From: Desulfolutivibrio sulfodismutans DSM 3696
Lineage (GTDB): Bacteria > Desulfobacterota > Desulfovibrionia > Desulfovibrionales > Desulfovibrionaceae
NCBI RefSeq assembly: GCF_013376455.1
Contig: NZ_CP045504.1
Coordinates: 2,377,001-2,441,000 of the forward strand
Direction: 5' to 3'
DNA: 64,000 bases
Numbering within the stretch: the first letter of the stretch is position 1; every line of letters begins with the position of its first letter. Shown one piece after another: positions 34,588 through 43,022 of the stretch. The notes beneath the pieces were generated by a model. It was not told the DNA's origin and ran no database searches. It saw only the letters and a list, made by a program, of their open reading frames with translations. The translations under genes and the position numbers were made by a program.

Positions 34588-36021
34588 TTAGTGTTTGAGC
34601 ACCCAGGTGTCCTTGCTGCCCCCGCCCTGGGAGGAATTGACCACCAGCGACCCTTTTTTCAGGGCCACCCGGGTCAGCCCCCCGGGGATGACCTGTACGT
34701 CGCCGCCATGCAGGATGTAGGGCCGAAGGTCCACATGGCGGCCCTCGAAGTGGTCCCCCACGATAACCGGAGCCCGGGAGAGCATGAGCGCGGGCTGGGC
34801 GATGTAATTCCTGGGCCGGTCCTGGATGCGCCGTGTGAACTCCTCGCGCTCGGCCCGGGTCGAGCCGGGGCCGACGAGCATGCCGTAGCCCCCGGATTCG
34901 TTGGCGGCCTTGACCACCATGGTCTCCAGATTGTCCAGGACGAAGGCCCGGTCGGCGTCGCGCCAGCACAGGTAGGTGGGCACGTTGGGCAGAAACGGCG
35001 TCTCGCCCAGATAGTAGCGGATGATCTCCGGGACGAAGGCGTAGACCACCTTGTCGTCGGCCACGCCGGTTCCCGGGGCGTTGGCCAGGCAGACGTTTCC
35101 GGCCCGGTAGGCGGACATGATCCCCGGCACCCCGAGCAGGGACTCGGGCCGGAACGCCAGGGGATCCAAAAAGTCGTCGTTCAAGCGGCGGTAGATGACG
35201 TCCACCTTTTTGAGGCCCTTGGTGGTGCGCATGTAGACGAAGTCGTTTTCCACGATCAGGTCGTGGTTCTGCACCAGCTCAATGCCGGTCTGAAGCGCCA
35301 GGAACGAATGCTCGAAATAGGCCGAGTTGTAGATGCCGGGGGTGAGAAGCGCCACGCAGGGCTGGGCCACGGGGTGCGGCGCCATGCGCAAAAGCATGTC
35401 CAAAAGCCTGGCCGGATAGTCGTCCACGGGCCGCACCCGCGAGGCGGCGAAGACCTCGGGCAGGGTGCGCTTCATGAGCCGCCGGTTGGCCAGCACGTAG
35501 GACACCCCCGAGGGACAGCGCAGATTGTCCTCCAGGACGTAAAAGACGCCCTTTTCATCGCGCACCAGGTCCGTGCCCGTGACGTGGCACCAGATGCCCC
35601 GGGGCGGGTTGATACCCATGCAGGCGGGCAGAAAGCCCTCGGCGGTCTCGATGATCTCGCGCGGGATGACCCCGTCGCGCAGGATCTTCTGGTCGTGGTA
35701 GATGTCGTCGAGAAACAGGTTCAGGGCGAAGATGCGCTGCTTGAGCCCGATCTCGACCTTGTCCCAGTCTTTCGCCGACACCACGCGCGGCACCACGTCG
35801 AAGGGAAAGATCTTCTCCGTGCCCTGCTCATGGCCGTAGACCGTAAACGTGATCCCCAGGTCGTAGAGGGCCTTTTCGGCCTTCTGCTGGCGGCGCGACA
35901 GCTCGCCCTCGGGCAGGGACTCGATTTTTTCCACCAATAGCCGCGTGCCGTCCCGGGCTACGCCGGGGGCGGCGAACATTTCGTCGTGGAACGGACCCAG
36001 GTCGTATCCGGTGAACTTCAT
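34588..36021 (-). CDS. Circularly permuted ATP-grasp family protein of the Anbu operon
   Basis: A 477-residue protein starting at ATG 36021 (MKFTGYDLGPFHDEMF). Conserved blocks: HVTGTDLVRDEKGVFYVLEDN, PSGVSYVLANR, YRRLNDDFLDPLAF and VVKAANESGGYGML for the nucleotide-binding loops. These resemble ATP-grasp ligases of glutathionylspermidine synthase type and suggest ATP-driven amide-bond formation. It is the first gene of the four-gene Anbu operon. Confidence 0.9.
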   Translation of the reverse strand: MKFTGYDLGPFHDEMFAAPGVARDGTRLLVEKIESLPEGELSRRQQKAEKALYDLGITFTVYGHEQGTEKIFPFDVVPRVVSAKDWDKVEIGLKQRIFALNLFLDDIYHDQKILRDGVIPREIIETAEGFLPACMGINPPRGIWCHVTGTDLVRDEKGVFYVLEDNLRCPSGVSYVLANRRLMKRTLPEVFAASRVRPVDDYPARLLDMLLRMAPHPVAQPCVALLTPGIYNSAYFEHSFLALQTGIELVQNHDLIVENDFVYMRTTKGLKKVDVIYRRLNDDFLDPLAFRPESLLGVPGIMSAYRAGNVCLANAPGTGVADDKVVYAFVPEIIRYYLGETPFLPNVPTYLCWRDADRAFVLDNLETMVVKAANESGGYGMLVGPGSTRAEREEFTRRIQDRPRNYIAQPALMLSRAPVIVGDHFEGRHVDLRPYILHGGDVQVIPGGLTRVALKKGSLVVNSSQGGGSKDTWVLKH

Positions 36022-36449
36022 GCACGCCCCGCTTTGCACAATATTGTTATTTTCCGGCAATATGCCCCCGGCCCCCGGCCCCTGTCAACACGCGCCACGG
36101 CTCATGATACGTAAAATTTATCAATTTTGTTAAAATACAGCCTTTTCCAGCCAGACCAAACCCAGGTCCGGCGACCGTCAGTGCCCCCCTTTGGCCGGGC
36201 GGCTTGTCAAGCGCGACAGGGCGGGGGTATTTCAGGCGTCATGCCAGACCATATGCACAGGAGACGCACCACCGAACGCCCCGGGCGGCCGCCTGGGCAG
36301 ACCGCCCGCCAGAGGGCGAACCGCACCTTTTCGCCCTCCCCGGCCCGTCCGACGCGCCTGCCCCCCGGATCGTCCCGGACAGCCCGCTCAGGCCCCTCGA
36401 CCCGGCCAGTCCGGCCAGCCAGGGTCGCAACCGGCGGCGGGCGTCGCCC
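36022..36449. other. Intergenic region between the Anbu operon and the flavoprotein gene
   Basis: About 430 bases between divergent genes. The AT-rich part (36100-36140) holds a candidate minus-strand promoter. The rest is GC-rich; the flavoprotein frame is open through it back to 36204, but the product would be a disordered Pro/Arg-rich leader, so it is not counted as coding. Confidence 0.5.
36104..36133 (-). promoter_or_regulatory. Possible sigma-70 promoter for the Anbu operon
   Basis: On the minus strand TTAACA (36133-36128) and TATCAT (36109-36104) are separated by 18 bases in an AT-rich island about 80 bases upstream of the first operon gene. Confidence 0.35.
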
Positions 36450-37871
36450 ATGACCCCCAGGCTCTCCCTGCCGCCCCCGGCCGACGTGCTGGTGCTCGGC
36501 GCCGGGCTGGCCGGACTGGCCGCCGCCCGGGCCGCCCTGGAGGCCGCGCCCGGGAGCGTCGTGACGGTTGCCGCGCCGCAGGGCGGCCCCTCGGGATCGT
36601 CGTTCGCCAACATGCACGACCGCCTGGGCCTGCATGCCCCGGCCACGAGCGGGGAACGCCAGGACTTTTGCCGCGAGGCCCTGGCCCTGGGCCGCCCCGG
36701 GATGGTTGACGAAGGGCTTGTCAAAATTCTGGCGGAGGAGGCCCTGGAGCGCCGCCAGGAACTGGAGGCCCTGGGCGTGGCCTTCGTGCGCGACGATACC
36801 GGCGCACCGCGTCTTTTCCCGGCCTGCTTCAGCCCCCAGTCCCGGAGGGCTGCGGTTTTTGGCGACCTGGCCCATGCCTACCGGGTCATGGCCGACCGGG
36901 TGGCGTCCCTGGGCGGACGGCTGGCCCCGGGACTGACCGCCGTGTCGCTTTTGCAGGAATCGCCCGGGGCCCGGGTGTTGGGGGCGCTGTGCGAGGACGC
37001 CGCCGAGGGACTTGCCGTTTTGCCCGCCCGGGCCGTGGTGGCCGCCATGGGCGGCCCGGCCTCGCTTTTTCTCCACAACCAGGCGGGCCAGGGCGGCACA
37101 GGAACCGGGCACGGCATCCTGGCCGCAGCCGGGGCGGCCCTGGCCAACACGGCCTATCTGCAATGGATGTGGGCCCGGCTGCCGAGCCGGGCCTTCTGGC
37201 CGGTGTGGAGCCTTTTTGGCGACGCAGCTTTCCTCCTGAACCGCCAGGGACACCCCGTGCCCCTCCCCGACACGGTGCGGGCCGCCTCACTGTCCCGGGC
37301 CGACCACTGCCCCCTGGGCCACGGCCTGGCCGACGCCGCCCTGGACCGCTTTGTCCTGGACCATGCCGACACGTTGGGTGTGGCCGACATCCAGGCGTCG
37401 GCCCCTGGCGGGGGCACGGAACGCTTCCAGGCGGCGCTTCTGGCCCATGCCGGAAACGGCGGGGCCATCATCGACGCGGATGGCCGCACCACGGTCCCCG
37501 GGCTGTTCGCCGCCGGGGAATGCGCCACGGGCATGCATGGGGCCAACCGCCTGGGCGGGGCCATGGTGGCGGCCTGTCTGGTCTTCGGCGCCCGGGCCGG
37601 GAGGGCGGCGGCTACGACGCCGGACCACCTCCCGGACCTCACCCGGAGTCTTGTGGCACAGCGTGTGCATGAATATCATCGCAACCCGCGCCAGCGTGAG
37701 GCCGCGCGATGTTTTCTGGCCCACGCCCTGCAACGGCACGGACTTCCCCGGGATGATCGCCACGGACTGGATCTCTTGAAACCCCTGGCTGATCGCAGGC
37801 GGACCATCTCGGACATCCTGGCCGTGCGCATGATCGATTCGGCGCTTATTTTCGCCCAGGGTCGCTCCTGA
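36450..37871 (+). CDS. FAD-binding oxidoreductase of the L-aspartate oxidase/fumarate reductase flavoprotein family
   Basis: A 473-residue flavoprotein. ATG 36450 places the FAD Rossmann motif VLVLGAGLAGLAAARAAL at residue 12. SGSSFANMHDRLG may correspond to the FAD-contacting region, AVVAAMGGPASLF to the second strand, and the C-terminal GLFAAGECATGMHGANRLGG is the family signature. The NadB/SdhA substrate-binding residues are not all evident, and the protein is shorter than SdhA, so the substrate is open. The ribosome site at 36450 is poor; in-frame starts upstream exist. Confidence 0.8.
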   Translation: MTPRLSLPPPADVLVLGAGLAGLAAARAALEAAPGSVVTVAAPQGGPSGSSFANMHDRLGLHAPATSGERQDFCREALALGRPGMVDEGLVKILAEEALERRQELEALGVAFVRDDTGAPRLFPACFSPQSRRAAVFGDLAHAYRVMADRVASLGGRLAPGLTAVSLLQESPGARVLGALCEDAAEGLAVLPARAVVAAMGGPASLFLHNQAGQGGTGTGHGILAAAGAALANTAYLQWMWARLPSRAFWPVWSLFGDAAFLLNRQGHPVPLPDTVRAASLSRADHCPLGHGLADAALDRFVLDHADTLGVADIQASAPGGGTERFQAALLAHAGNGGAIIDADGRTTVPGLFAAGECATGMHGANRLGGAMVAACLVFGARAGRAAATTPDHLPDLTRSLVAQRVHEYHRNPRQREAARCFLAHALQRHGLPRDDRHGLDLLKPLADRRRTISDILAVRMIDSALIFAQGRS

Positions 37872-37974
37872 TTTTTCCCGATGTGGGCGCAATATGCCTG
37901 CACAGGGTAAAGATTGCCCGACTTCTGCCGATAATGTTAGGAAACCGAACGATCAAGTTAAGGACGCAGACACC

Positions 37975-38721
37975 ATGGCCACCACCTCGACAGCCGCTCA
38001 TCCATTGGAACAACAGGATATTGACGGTGAGGCTTGTGCTGCCGGAAAAGGCCTGTTATGTGAGACGAAAACCCGGCAATTTGGTCGCCCCATGAACGAT
38101 CTCACGGTTCTGCCGCTTCGCAAGCAATACTACGCCCCCAGCAAGGACACCTGGGTGCTGGCCATCCTGGACGCCCTTTCCCTGGACAGCAATCTCTCCC
38201 AACGCGATCTGGGCCGCCGCCTGGGCATCAGCGGCGCGGTGATCAACCAACGCCTGCGTGAGCTGCAAAACCGCAGCCTGCTGCGTTTCGAGGTCCGCAA
38301 CGGCAAAAGCTACCGCTATATCCTCACCCCCGAGGGGGAAAGTCTGCGCGAGGAGATGGTTTCCCGGTGCACCAGCGAGGCCATCCACATCTACACGGCG
38401 CTCAAACGCCACTGTCGGGAGCGCCTGGAATGGCTTCGGGCCAGGAACATCATAAAGATCGCCATGTTCGGGGCTTCCGAAACCTGCGAGGTGGTCATTT
38501 CGGCCTTAAGCGACATGCCGTTTAAGGTCATGGCCCTGGTGGACAACGACGTGGCGAAGCACGGCACGGTTTTTCACGGCTATGTCGTCTCGTCGCCCAG
38601 AATATTGGAGTTGGTGGACTGCCAGGCCGTGTTGATTACCTCTTTTGGCCGACAATCCGAGATTCGTGAACAGCTAGCGCCCTTGTGCCGCACAAGAGGG
38701 GTGGAGATCGTGAGCCTATGA
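37975..38721 (+). CDS. Winged-helix regulator with Rossmann-like sensor domain
   Basis: A 248-residue protein. ATG 37975 follows AAGGAC; an internal ATG at 38092 is the alternative. The centre carries a MarR-like winged helix (NLSQRDLGRRLGISGAVINQRL, wing RNGKSYRYILTPEG). The C-terminal 85 residues form a small nucleotide-binding domain (IKIAMFGASETCEVVISAL, MALVDNDVAKHGTVFHGY) like those of PglD or CoA-binding proteins. It probably senses a nucleotide, sugar nucleotide or cofactor and regulates the adjoining NeuB-type gene, whose ATG overlaps its stop. Confidence 0.78.
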   Translation: MATTSTAAHPLEQQDIDGEACAAGKGLLCETKTRQFGRPMNDLTVLPLRKQYYAPSKDTWVLAILDALSLDSNLSQRDLGRRLGISGAVINQRLRELQNRSLLRFEVRNGKSYRYILTPEGESLREEMVSRCTSEAIHIYTALKRHCRERLEWLRARNIIKIAMFGASETCEVVISALSDMPFKVMALVDNDVAKHGTVFHGYVVSSPRILELVDCQAVLITSFGRQSEIREQLAPLCRTRGVEIVSL

Positions 38722-39809
38722 ACACCGTAAAAGGCATCCGCATCGCTTCCGGACGACACATCGGCCCCGGGGAACCATGCTTTATCGTGGCCGAAATCGG
38801 CAACAACCATCAAGGGGATCTGAGCATCGCCCGGGACATGGTCTACGCCGCCGCCGCGGCCGGGGCGGACGCGGTGAAGTTTCAAAAGCGCGACATGGAC
38901 TGCCTGTTCACCCGGGCAGGCAAGGAAGCCCCCTACGGCGGCAAACACAGCTTCGGCCCCACCTACGGCGAACATCGCCTGGCCCTGGAACTGGGCATTG
39001 AGGCCATGGCCGAACTCAAGGCCCTGTCCGAAAAGCTCGGTCTGGTCTTTTTCGCCTCGGCCTGGGATCTGGTCAGCGCCCGGGAGATGCTGGACCTGGG
39101 CATGGAAATTTTCAAGGTCTGCTCGGCGGATCTGGTCAACATCCCCCTGCTGCGGCTGGTGGGCGAGGCCGAGGTGCCGGTGATCATGTCCACGGGCATG
39201 AGCGACTGGCAGGACGTGGACGTGGCCGTGGCCGAGATGCGCCGCTACCATGAACGCATGGTGCTCCTGCATTGCAACAGTTCCTATCCCTGCCCCGACG
39301 AACTTGTGGGGCTCCCGGTCATGAACGCCATGGCCAAACGCTACAGCCTGCCCGTGGGCTATTCCGGCCACGAGACCGGCCTGGGGCCGAGCATCGCCGC
39401 CGTGGCCATGGGGGCCTGCGTGGTGGAGCGCCACTTCACCCTGGACCGCTCCCAGCGCGGCACCGACCATCAGGCGTCGCTCGAACCCGGCCATTTCGCG
39501 GGCCTGTGCGCCATGATCCGGGAGACCGAGGCGGCCTTGCGCCTGCGCAAAAAGCAGGTCTGCCCCACCGAACGGTCATCGGCCGCCAAGCTGCGCAAAA
39601 GCATCGTGTTCGCCCGCGACCTTCCGGCCGGACATGTCCTGTCCCAGGCCGACATCACGGTCAAATGCCCGGGAACGGGCATCTCGCCGGTGCAGTGGGA
39701 CGAGGTGCTGGGGAGCCGCCTGACGCGCAGCGTCCTGTGCGAGGAGCTTGTGGACTGGGACGCCCTGGCCGTGGACCAGCCGTCCGCGACCATGTCCGGG
39801 CGCTCGTAA
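38718..39809 (+). CDS. neuB: NeuB-family nonulosonic acid (sialic-acid-like) synthase
   Basis: A 363-residue enzyme: N-terminal TIM barrel with VAEIGNNHQGDLSIA, DAVKFQKRD, SAWDLVSAREM, IMSTGMSDW, LHCNSSYPCP and GYSGHETGLG, and a C-terminal SAF (antifreeze-like) domain (SIVFARDLPAGHVLSQADI). The reaction in the family is condensation of phosphoenolpyruvate with a hexosamine to give a nine-carbon acid. The exact product (sialic, legionaminic or pseudaminic acid) is not decided by sequence alone, and no CMP-transferase gene is adjacent. Confidence 0.88.
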   Translation: MNTVKGIRIASGRHIGPGEPCFIVAEIGNNHQGDLSIARDMVYAAAAAGADAVKFQKRDMDCLFTRAGKEAPYGGKHSFGPTYGEHRLALELGIEAMAELKALSEKLGLVFFASAWDLVSAREMLDLGMEIFKVCSADLVNIPLLRLVGEAEVPVIMSTGMSDWQDVDVAVAEMRRYHERMVLLHCNSSYPCPDELVGLPVMNAMAKRYSLPVGYSGHETGLGPSIAAVAMGACVVERHFTLDRSQRGTDHQASLEPGHFAGLCAMIRETEAALRLRKKQVCPTERSSAAKLRKSIVFARDLPAGHVLSQADITVKCPGTGISPVQWDEVLGSRLTRSVLCEELVDWDALAVDQPSATMSGRS

Positions 39810-39880
39810 CCCGGGGCGACGCTCGGGGACGGCCCCGTCAGGCCAGCCGTCCCGGCCATGGCGCCGCCAGGGGAGAAGGC

Positions 39881-40834
39881 ATGCGCATCGTGATGATCGC
39901 CGAGAACGATCCGGCCGGGGTGGGGTCGCTTTTGCGAAGCGCGCTGACCCGGCATACGGACCATGTCTGTCGGCTGGTCACCACCCAGACGCGCTACACC
40001 CACAACTGGGAAAAAGACCTGCATGTGCCCCTGCTCGACGCGGCAGGCCTGGACGAACTGGCCACGGTCCTTGAGACGGCCGACGTCTTCCATTTCCACA
40101 TGCTGGCCGACGAGCACATGCCCCTGGGGCCGCTCACGGCCGCCCCGTTCATGACCAACAAGGCCATCGTCCACCACCACCACGGCCACCACGTCTTCCG
40201 GGCTCATCCGGAACTCTTCCAGAAGAAATACCGCGACCTGGGGCGAAAAAACCTGCTGGTCTGCACCCCGGACCTGCTTCTCAAGCTGCCCGGGGCCCGC
40301 CTGCAGCCCAATCTCGTGCCCCAGAACGATCCCCGATACCTGCCGCATCCGCGCCCGTCCGACGGCCGGGTGCGGCTTGGGCACTCCCCCACCCGCAAGG
40401 ACTTGAAAAACACCGACGAGCTTTTGGCGGTCCACGCCCGGCTGGCCAGGGAGCTGCCCCTGGACCTGGACCTCATCGACGACGTCCCCCATGTGGAATG
40501 CCTGGCCCGCAAACAGGCCTGCGACATCGTCTTCGACCACATGCAGGGCTACTACGGCATGTCCTCGCTGGAGGCCCTGTCCCAGGGCATGCCGACCATC
40601 GCCGGGCTCGACGACTGGAACACGGCGACCATCCGGGAATTCTTCGGCGTGGACGAGCTCCCCTGGGTGGCGGCCCGCACGGCCGACGATCTGGAAGCCC
40701 GCCTGCGCGAACTGGTCGCCTCTCCGGACGAACGACGCCGCATCGGTCGGGCCTCCCGGACCTTCATGGAGACGGTCTGGAGCGAGGAGCGCCTCACAGC
40801 CGCCCTGTGCGATTTCTACGCCGCCTTGCGCTGA
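39881..40834 (+). CDS. Glycosyltransferase (GT4-like)
   Basis: A 317-residue protein with ATG 39881 after GGGGAGAAGG. The C-terminal half has the GT-B pattern: FDHMQGYYGMSSLEALSQGMPTIAG for nucleotide-sugar binding and RRIGRASRTFMETVWSEE at the end. The N-terminal half contains a striking HHHHGHHVF stretch. It follows the NeuB-type gene and probably uses sugar donors for surface glycans. Confidence 0.8.
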   Translation: MRIVMIAENDPAGVGSLLRSALTRHTDHVCRLVTTQTRYTHNWEKDLHVPLLDAAGLDELATVLETADVFHFHMLADEHMPLGPLTAAPFMTNKAIVHHHHGHHVFRAHPELFQKKYRDLGRKNLLVCTPDLLLKLPGARLQPNLVPQNDPRYLPHPRPSDGRVRLGHSPTRKDLKNTDELLAVHARLARELPLDLDLIDDVPHVECLARKQACDIVFDHMQGYYGMSSLEALSQGMPTIAGLDDWNTATIREFFGVDELPWVAARTADDLEARLRELVASPDERRRIGRASRTFMETVWSEERLTAALCDFYAALR

Positions 40835-40838
40835 TCGC

Positions 40839-40876
40839 GCCTCGCCCCGCCCCGGCGCCTCCTTCTTTTTTCTCAA
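40839..40876 (+). terminator. Possible weak terminator after the glycosyltransferase
   Basis: GCGCC and GGCGC form a 5-bp stem with a 12-base loop, followed by a T-rich stretch (CTTCTTTTTTC). Short stem, so only tentative. Confidence 0.3.
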
Positions 40877-40985
40877 ACACGCCCTGCCAGCCGGAACATC
40901 CCGCAAGCCCGGGCGCGCACCATGTCCGGGCGACTCCGGTCGGCGCGGTCGCCGGTCCTATCCGAAGTCCATGCCGGAGTCCCGG

Positions 40986-41014
40986 TTGACAGGCCCGGGG
41001 TCCGGGATTATCTC
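40986..41014 (+). promoter_or_regulatory. Sigma-70 promoter of the arsR operon
   Basis: Perfect -35 TTGACA (40986-40991), 17-base spacer and a weak -10 TATCTC (41009-41014). Transcription would start close to the palindrome at 41023-41038, the usual geometry for ArsR repression. Confidence 0.5.
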
Positions 41015-41022
41015 ACAACTGT

Positions 41023-41038
41023 TTGGCGACTTCGCCAA
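41023..41038. promoter_or_regulatory. ArsR operator 1
   Basis: Perfect palindrome TTGGCGA-CT-TCGCCAA directly upstream of the arsR ribosome site. The same motif recurs at 41378-41395, which supports a specific protein site. Confidence 0.65.
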
Positions 41039-41048
41039 GGAGCTGCCC

Positions 41049-41360
41049 ATGCACGAACTGCCCACCACACCACGGCCGACCACGGAAATGTTTGCCGAGC
41101 GGGCCCGGGTCATCAAGGCCCTGGCGCATCCCTCGCGGCTTCTGATTGTGGACGAACTGTCGAGGGGCGAGCGGTGCGTGTGCGAACTGACCGAGCTTGT
41201 GGGCCACGACATCTCCACGGTTTCCAAGCACCTGGCGGTGCTCAAGCGGGTCGGCATCGTGGCCGACGAAAAACGCGGCCTTCAGGTCTATTACCGCCTC
41301 AAGACGCCATGTGTGCTGAATTTTTTTGCATGCATCGAGAACGTGCTCCGGGACCGGTAA
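41049..41360 (+). CDS. arsR: ArsR/SmtB-family metalloid-responsive repressor
   Basis: A 103-residue winged-helix repressor with ATG 41049 after AAGGAG. It contains ERCVCELTEL, matching the ELCVCDL As(III)-binding motif of ArsR, with Cys43 and Cys45, and the recognition helix VSKHLAVLKRVG. Binding of arsenite or a similar soft metal or thiol species would release the repressor from the TTGGCGA palindromes before and after its own gene. It heads an operon with a permease and redox proteins. Confidence 0.9.
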   Translation: MHELPTTPRPTTEMFAERARVIKALAHPSRLLIVDELSRGERCVCELTELVGHDISTVSKHLAVLKRVGIVADEKRGLQVYYRLKTPCVLNFFACIENVLRDR

Positions 41361-41377
41361 AAAATTTTTCGCCACTT

Positions 41378-41395
41378 CTTGGCGAAATCGCCAAG
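41378..41395. promoter_or_regulatory. ArsR operator 2
   Basis: Perfect palindrome CTTGGCGA-AA-TCGCCAAG, 18 bases after the arsR stop. It overlaps a second dyad TTTCGCCA-CTTCT-TGGCGAAA at 41367-41387, so three half-sites are arranged in series. Confidence 0.6.
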
Positions 41396-41470
41396 TACTG
41401 GCCCCCCTGGGGACACGCCAGGGCCGACCACGGGGGGGCAGGCGGGATGGTCGGACGGCGCGAGGGGTTC

Positions 41471-41605
41471 ATGGACAAACAGTCCATATCGGACATCCTG
41501 GACAGTCTTCTCCAGGAAGAAACATCCAACTGCTGGCGGAGTCCGTTGCGAACGTGGTGCGACAATGAACAAATGCGATGCCAAGACCTGCGCCTGTGCC
41601 GATGA
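41471..41605 (+). CDS. Possible 44-codon ORF before the permease gene
   Basis: ATG 41471 is preceded by GAGGGG and opens a frame encoding an amphipathic helix (DKQSISDILDSLLQEE) followed by a Cys/Arg-rich tail. It overlaps the permease start at 41565 in another frame. No family recognised. It may be a small coupled peptide or the remains of the original permease N-terminus. Confidence 0.3.
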   Translation: MDKQSISDILDSLLQEETSNCWRSPLRTWCDNEQMRCQDLRLCR

Positions 41606-42662
41606 GGCGAAACCCATGGAAGAAATCCGTCCGCAAAATAACGCGCGTCTCCTGAAGTACCTGGCGGCGCTCGTGCCGTCGCTGGTCCTGTGGTGGCTGG
41701 TGTACGGCCAGTTGGCCGCCGTGGCCCGGCATCTGACCCAGGACGTGTTCGGCCTGGCCGCTGGCAGCCACGCCGCCGAGGCCGTGGAATTTTTCCTCTA
41801 CGACACCCCCAAGGTGCTCATGCTCCTGACCCTGGTGGTTTTCGGCGTGGGCATCCTGCGTTCCTTTTTCACGCCGGAGCGCACGCGGCGGGTTTTGGCC
41901 GGGAGGCGGGAGTCGGCCGGAAACGTGATGGCCGCCCTGTTGGGCATTGTCACGCCGTTTTGCTCCTGCTCGGCCGTGCCGCTTTTTATCGGCTTCGTCA
42001 CCGCCGGGGTGCCGCTTGGGGTCACCTTTTCCTTCCTGATCGCCGCCCCCATGGTCAACGAGATCGCCCTGGTCTTGCTCTACGGCCTCCTGGGATGGAA
42101 GGTCGCGGCGCTGTATCTGGCCACCGGGCTGTCCATCGCCATGGTCGCCGGGTGGGTGATCGGAAAACTGAACCTCGAAAACCAGATCGAGGACTGGGTT
42201 AGGGAGATGCGCTCGGACCCGAACCAGATTCCGGACACGCGGATGCCCTTTGCCGAACGGATCGCGGCCGGGCTTGCGGCGGTCAGGGACATCGTGGGCA
42301 AGGTCTGGGTGTATGTGGTCCTGGGCATCGCCGTGGGGGCGGGCATCCACGGCTACGTGCCGGAAGGGTTCATGGCCCAGATCATGGGCAAGGGGGCCTG
42401 GTGGTCCGTGCCCGTGGCGGTCCTTATCGGCATCCCCATGTATTCCAACGCGGCGGGCATCGTACCCGTGGTGGAGGCGCTGTTGGGCAAGGGCGCGGCC
42501 CTGGGCACGGTTCTGGCCTTCATGATGGCGGTCATCGCCCTGTCGCTGCCGGAGATGGTCATCCTGCGCAAGGTCTTGAAACCCCGGCTCATCGCCGCCT
42601 TCGCGGGGGTCGTCGGCCTGGGCATCCTTTTCGTGGGCTATCTGTTCAACCTGCTCGTCTAA
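41565..42662 (+). CDS. Putative permease of the ArsP/COG0701 family
   Basis: A 365-residue inner-membrane protein with about eight helices in two halves. The N-terminus has CDAKTCACADE, a possible metal-binding tail. Conserved family motifs are TPFCSCSAVPLFIGF in the first half and GIPMYSNAAGIVPVVEALL in the second. Members include the methylarsenite exporter ArsP and unnamed thiol-linked transporters. With an ArsR carrying an arsenic-type cysteine motif, export of a metalloid is plausible. ATG 41616 is an alternative start. Confidence 0.85.
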   Translation: MNKCDAKTCACADEAKPMEEIRPQNNARLLKYLAALVPSLVLWWLVYGQLAAVARHLTQDVFGLAAGSHAAEAVEFFLYDTPKVLMLLTLVVFGVGILRSFFTPERTRRVLAGRRESAGNVMAALLGIVTPFCSCSAVPLFIGFVTAGVPLGVTFSFLIAAPMVNEIALVLLYGLLGWKVAALYLATGLSIAMVAGWVIGKLNLENQIEDWVREMRSDPNQIPDTRMPFAERIAAGLAAVRDIVGKVWVYVVLGIAVGAGIHGYVPEGFMAQIMGKGAWWSVPVAVLIGIPMYSNAAGIVPVVEALLGKGAALGTVLAFMMAVIALSLPEMVILRKVLKPRLIAAFAGVVGLGILFVGYLFNLLV

Positions 42663-42676
42663 AAAGGAGATATCGT

Positions 42677-42913
42677 ATGGACATCAAGGTGCTGGGGCCC
42701 GGCTGTCCCAAATGCAAGGACGCAGAAAAGCTGGCCCTGGACGCGGTGCGGGAATCCGGCGTGGAGGCCAATGTGGAGAAGGTTTCGGATCTGAAGGACA
42801 TCATGAGTTACGGGGTGTTTTCCACCCCGGCCGTGGTCATCGACGGCGTGGTCAAATCCGTGGGCAAGGTTCCCTCGAAGAAGGAGTTTTTGTCCTGGAT
42901 CAAACCGGCGTAA
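42677..42913 (+). CDS. Small thioredoxin-like redox protein (TM0996/MTH895 type)
   Basis: A 78-residue protein with ATG 42677 after AAGGAG. Active-site CPKC lies in VLGPGCPKCKDAE, and the cis-proline motif is FSTPAVVIDG. Such single-domain thioredoxin-like proteins often sit with COG0701 permeases. It may deliver electrons or thiols to the permease substrate, or to the CcdA-like protein encoded next. Confidence 0.9.
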   Translation: MDIKVLGPGCPKCKDAEKLALDAVRESGVEANVEKVSDLKDIMSYGVFSTPAVVIDGVVKSVGKVPSKKEFLSWIKPA

Positions 42914-43022
42914 CGCCCGGGACCGCCCAGGCCGCGTGGACCGGAAGGGGCCTGCGGCCAGGAAGGCCGCCCCCCGGGCCGCCCCGAAAAGGCCGGTGGA
43001 TGCCGCCTCTGCAAGGATGGCC

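Noticed and set aside
36204-36449. In-frame 82-codon N-terminal extension of the flavoprotein
   Set aside because: It encodes a Pro/Arg/Ala-rich stretch before the FAD motif that no family member needs, and it has no ribosome site.
39821-39860. GGGACGGC...GCCGTCCC hairpin between the NeuB-type gene and the glycosyltransferase
   Set aside because: It has no T-tract and lies inside a same-strand unit; it is compatible with chance in GC-rich DNA.
42936-43022. In-frame N-terminal extension of the CcdA-like protein
   Set aside because: The Lys/Arg/Pro/Ala-rich leader lacks a good ribosome site; AAGG sits correctly for ATG 43023.
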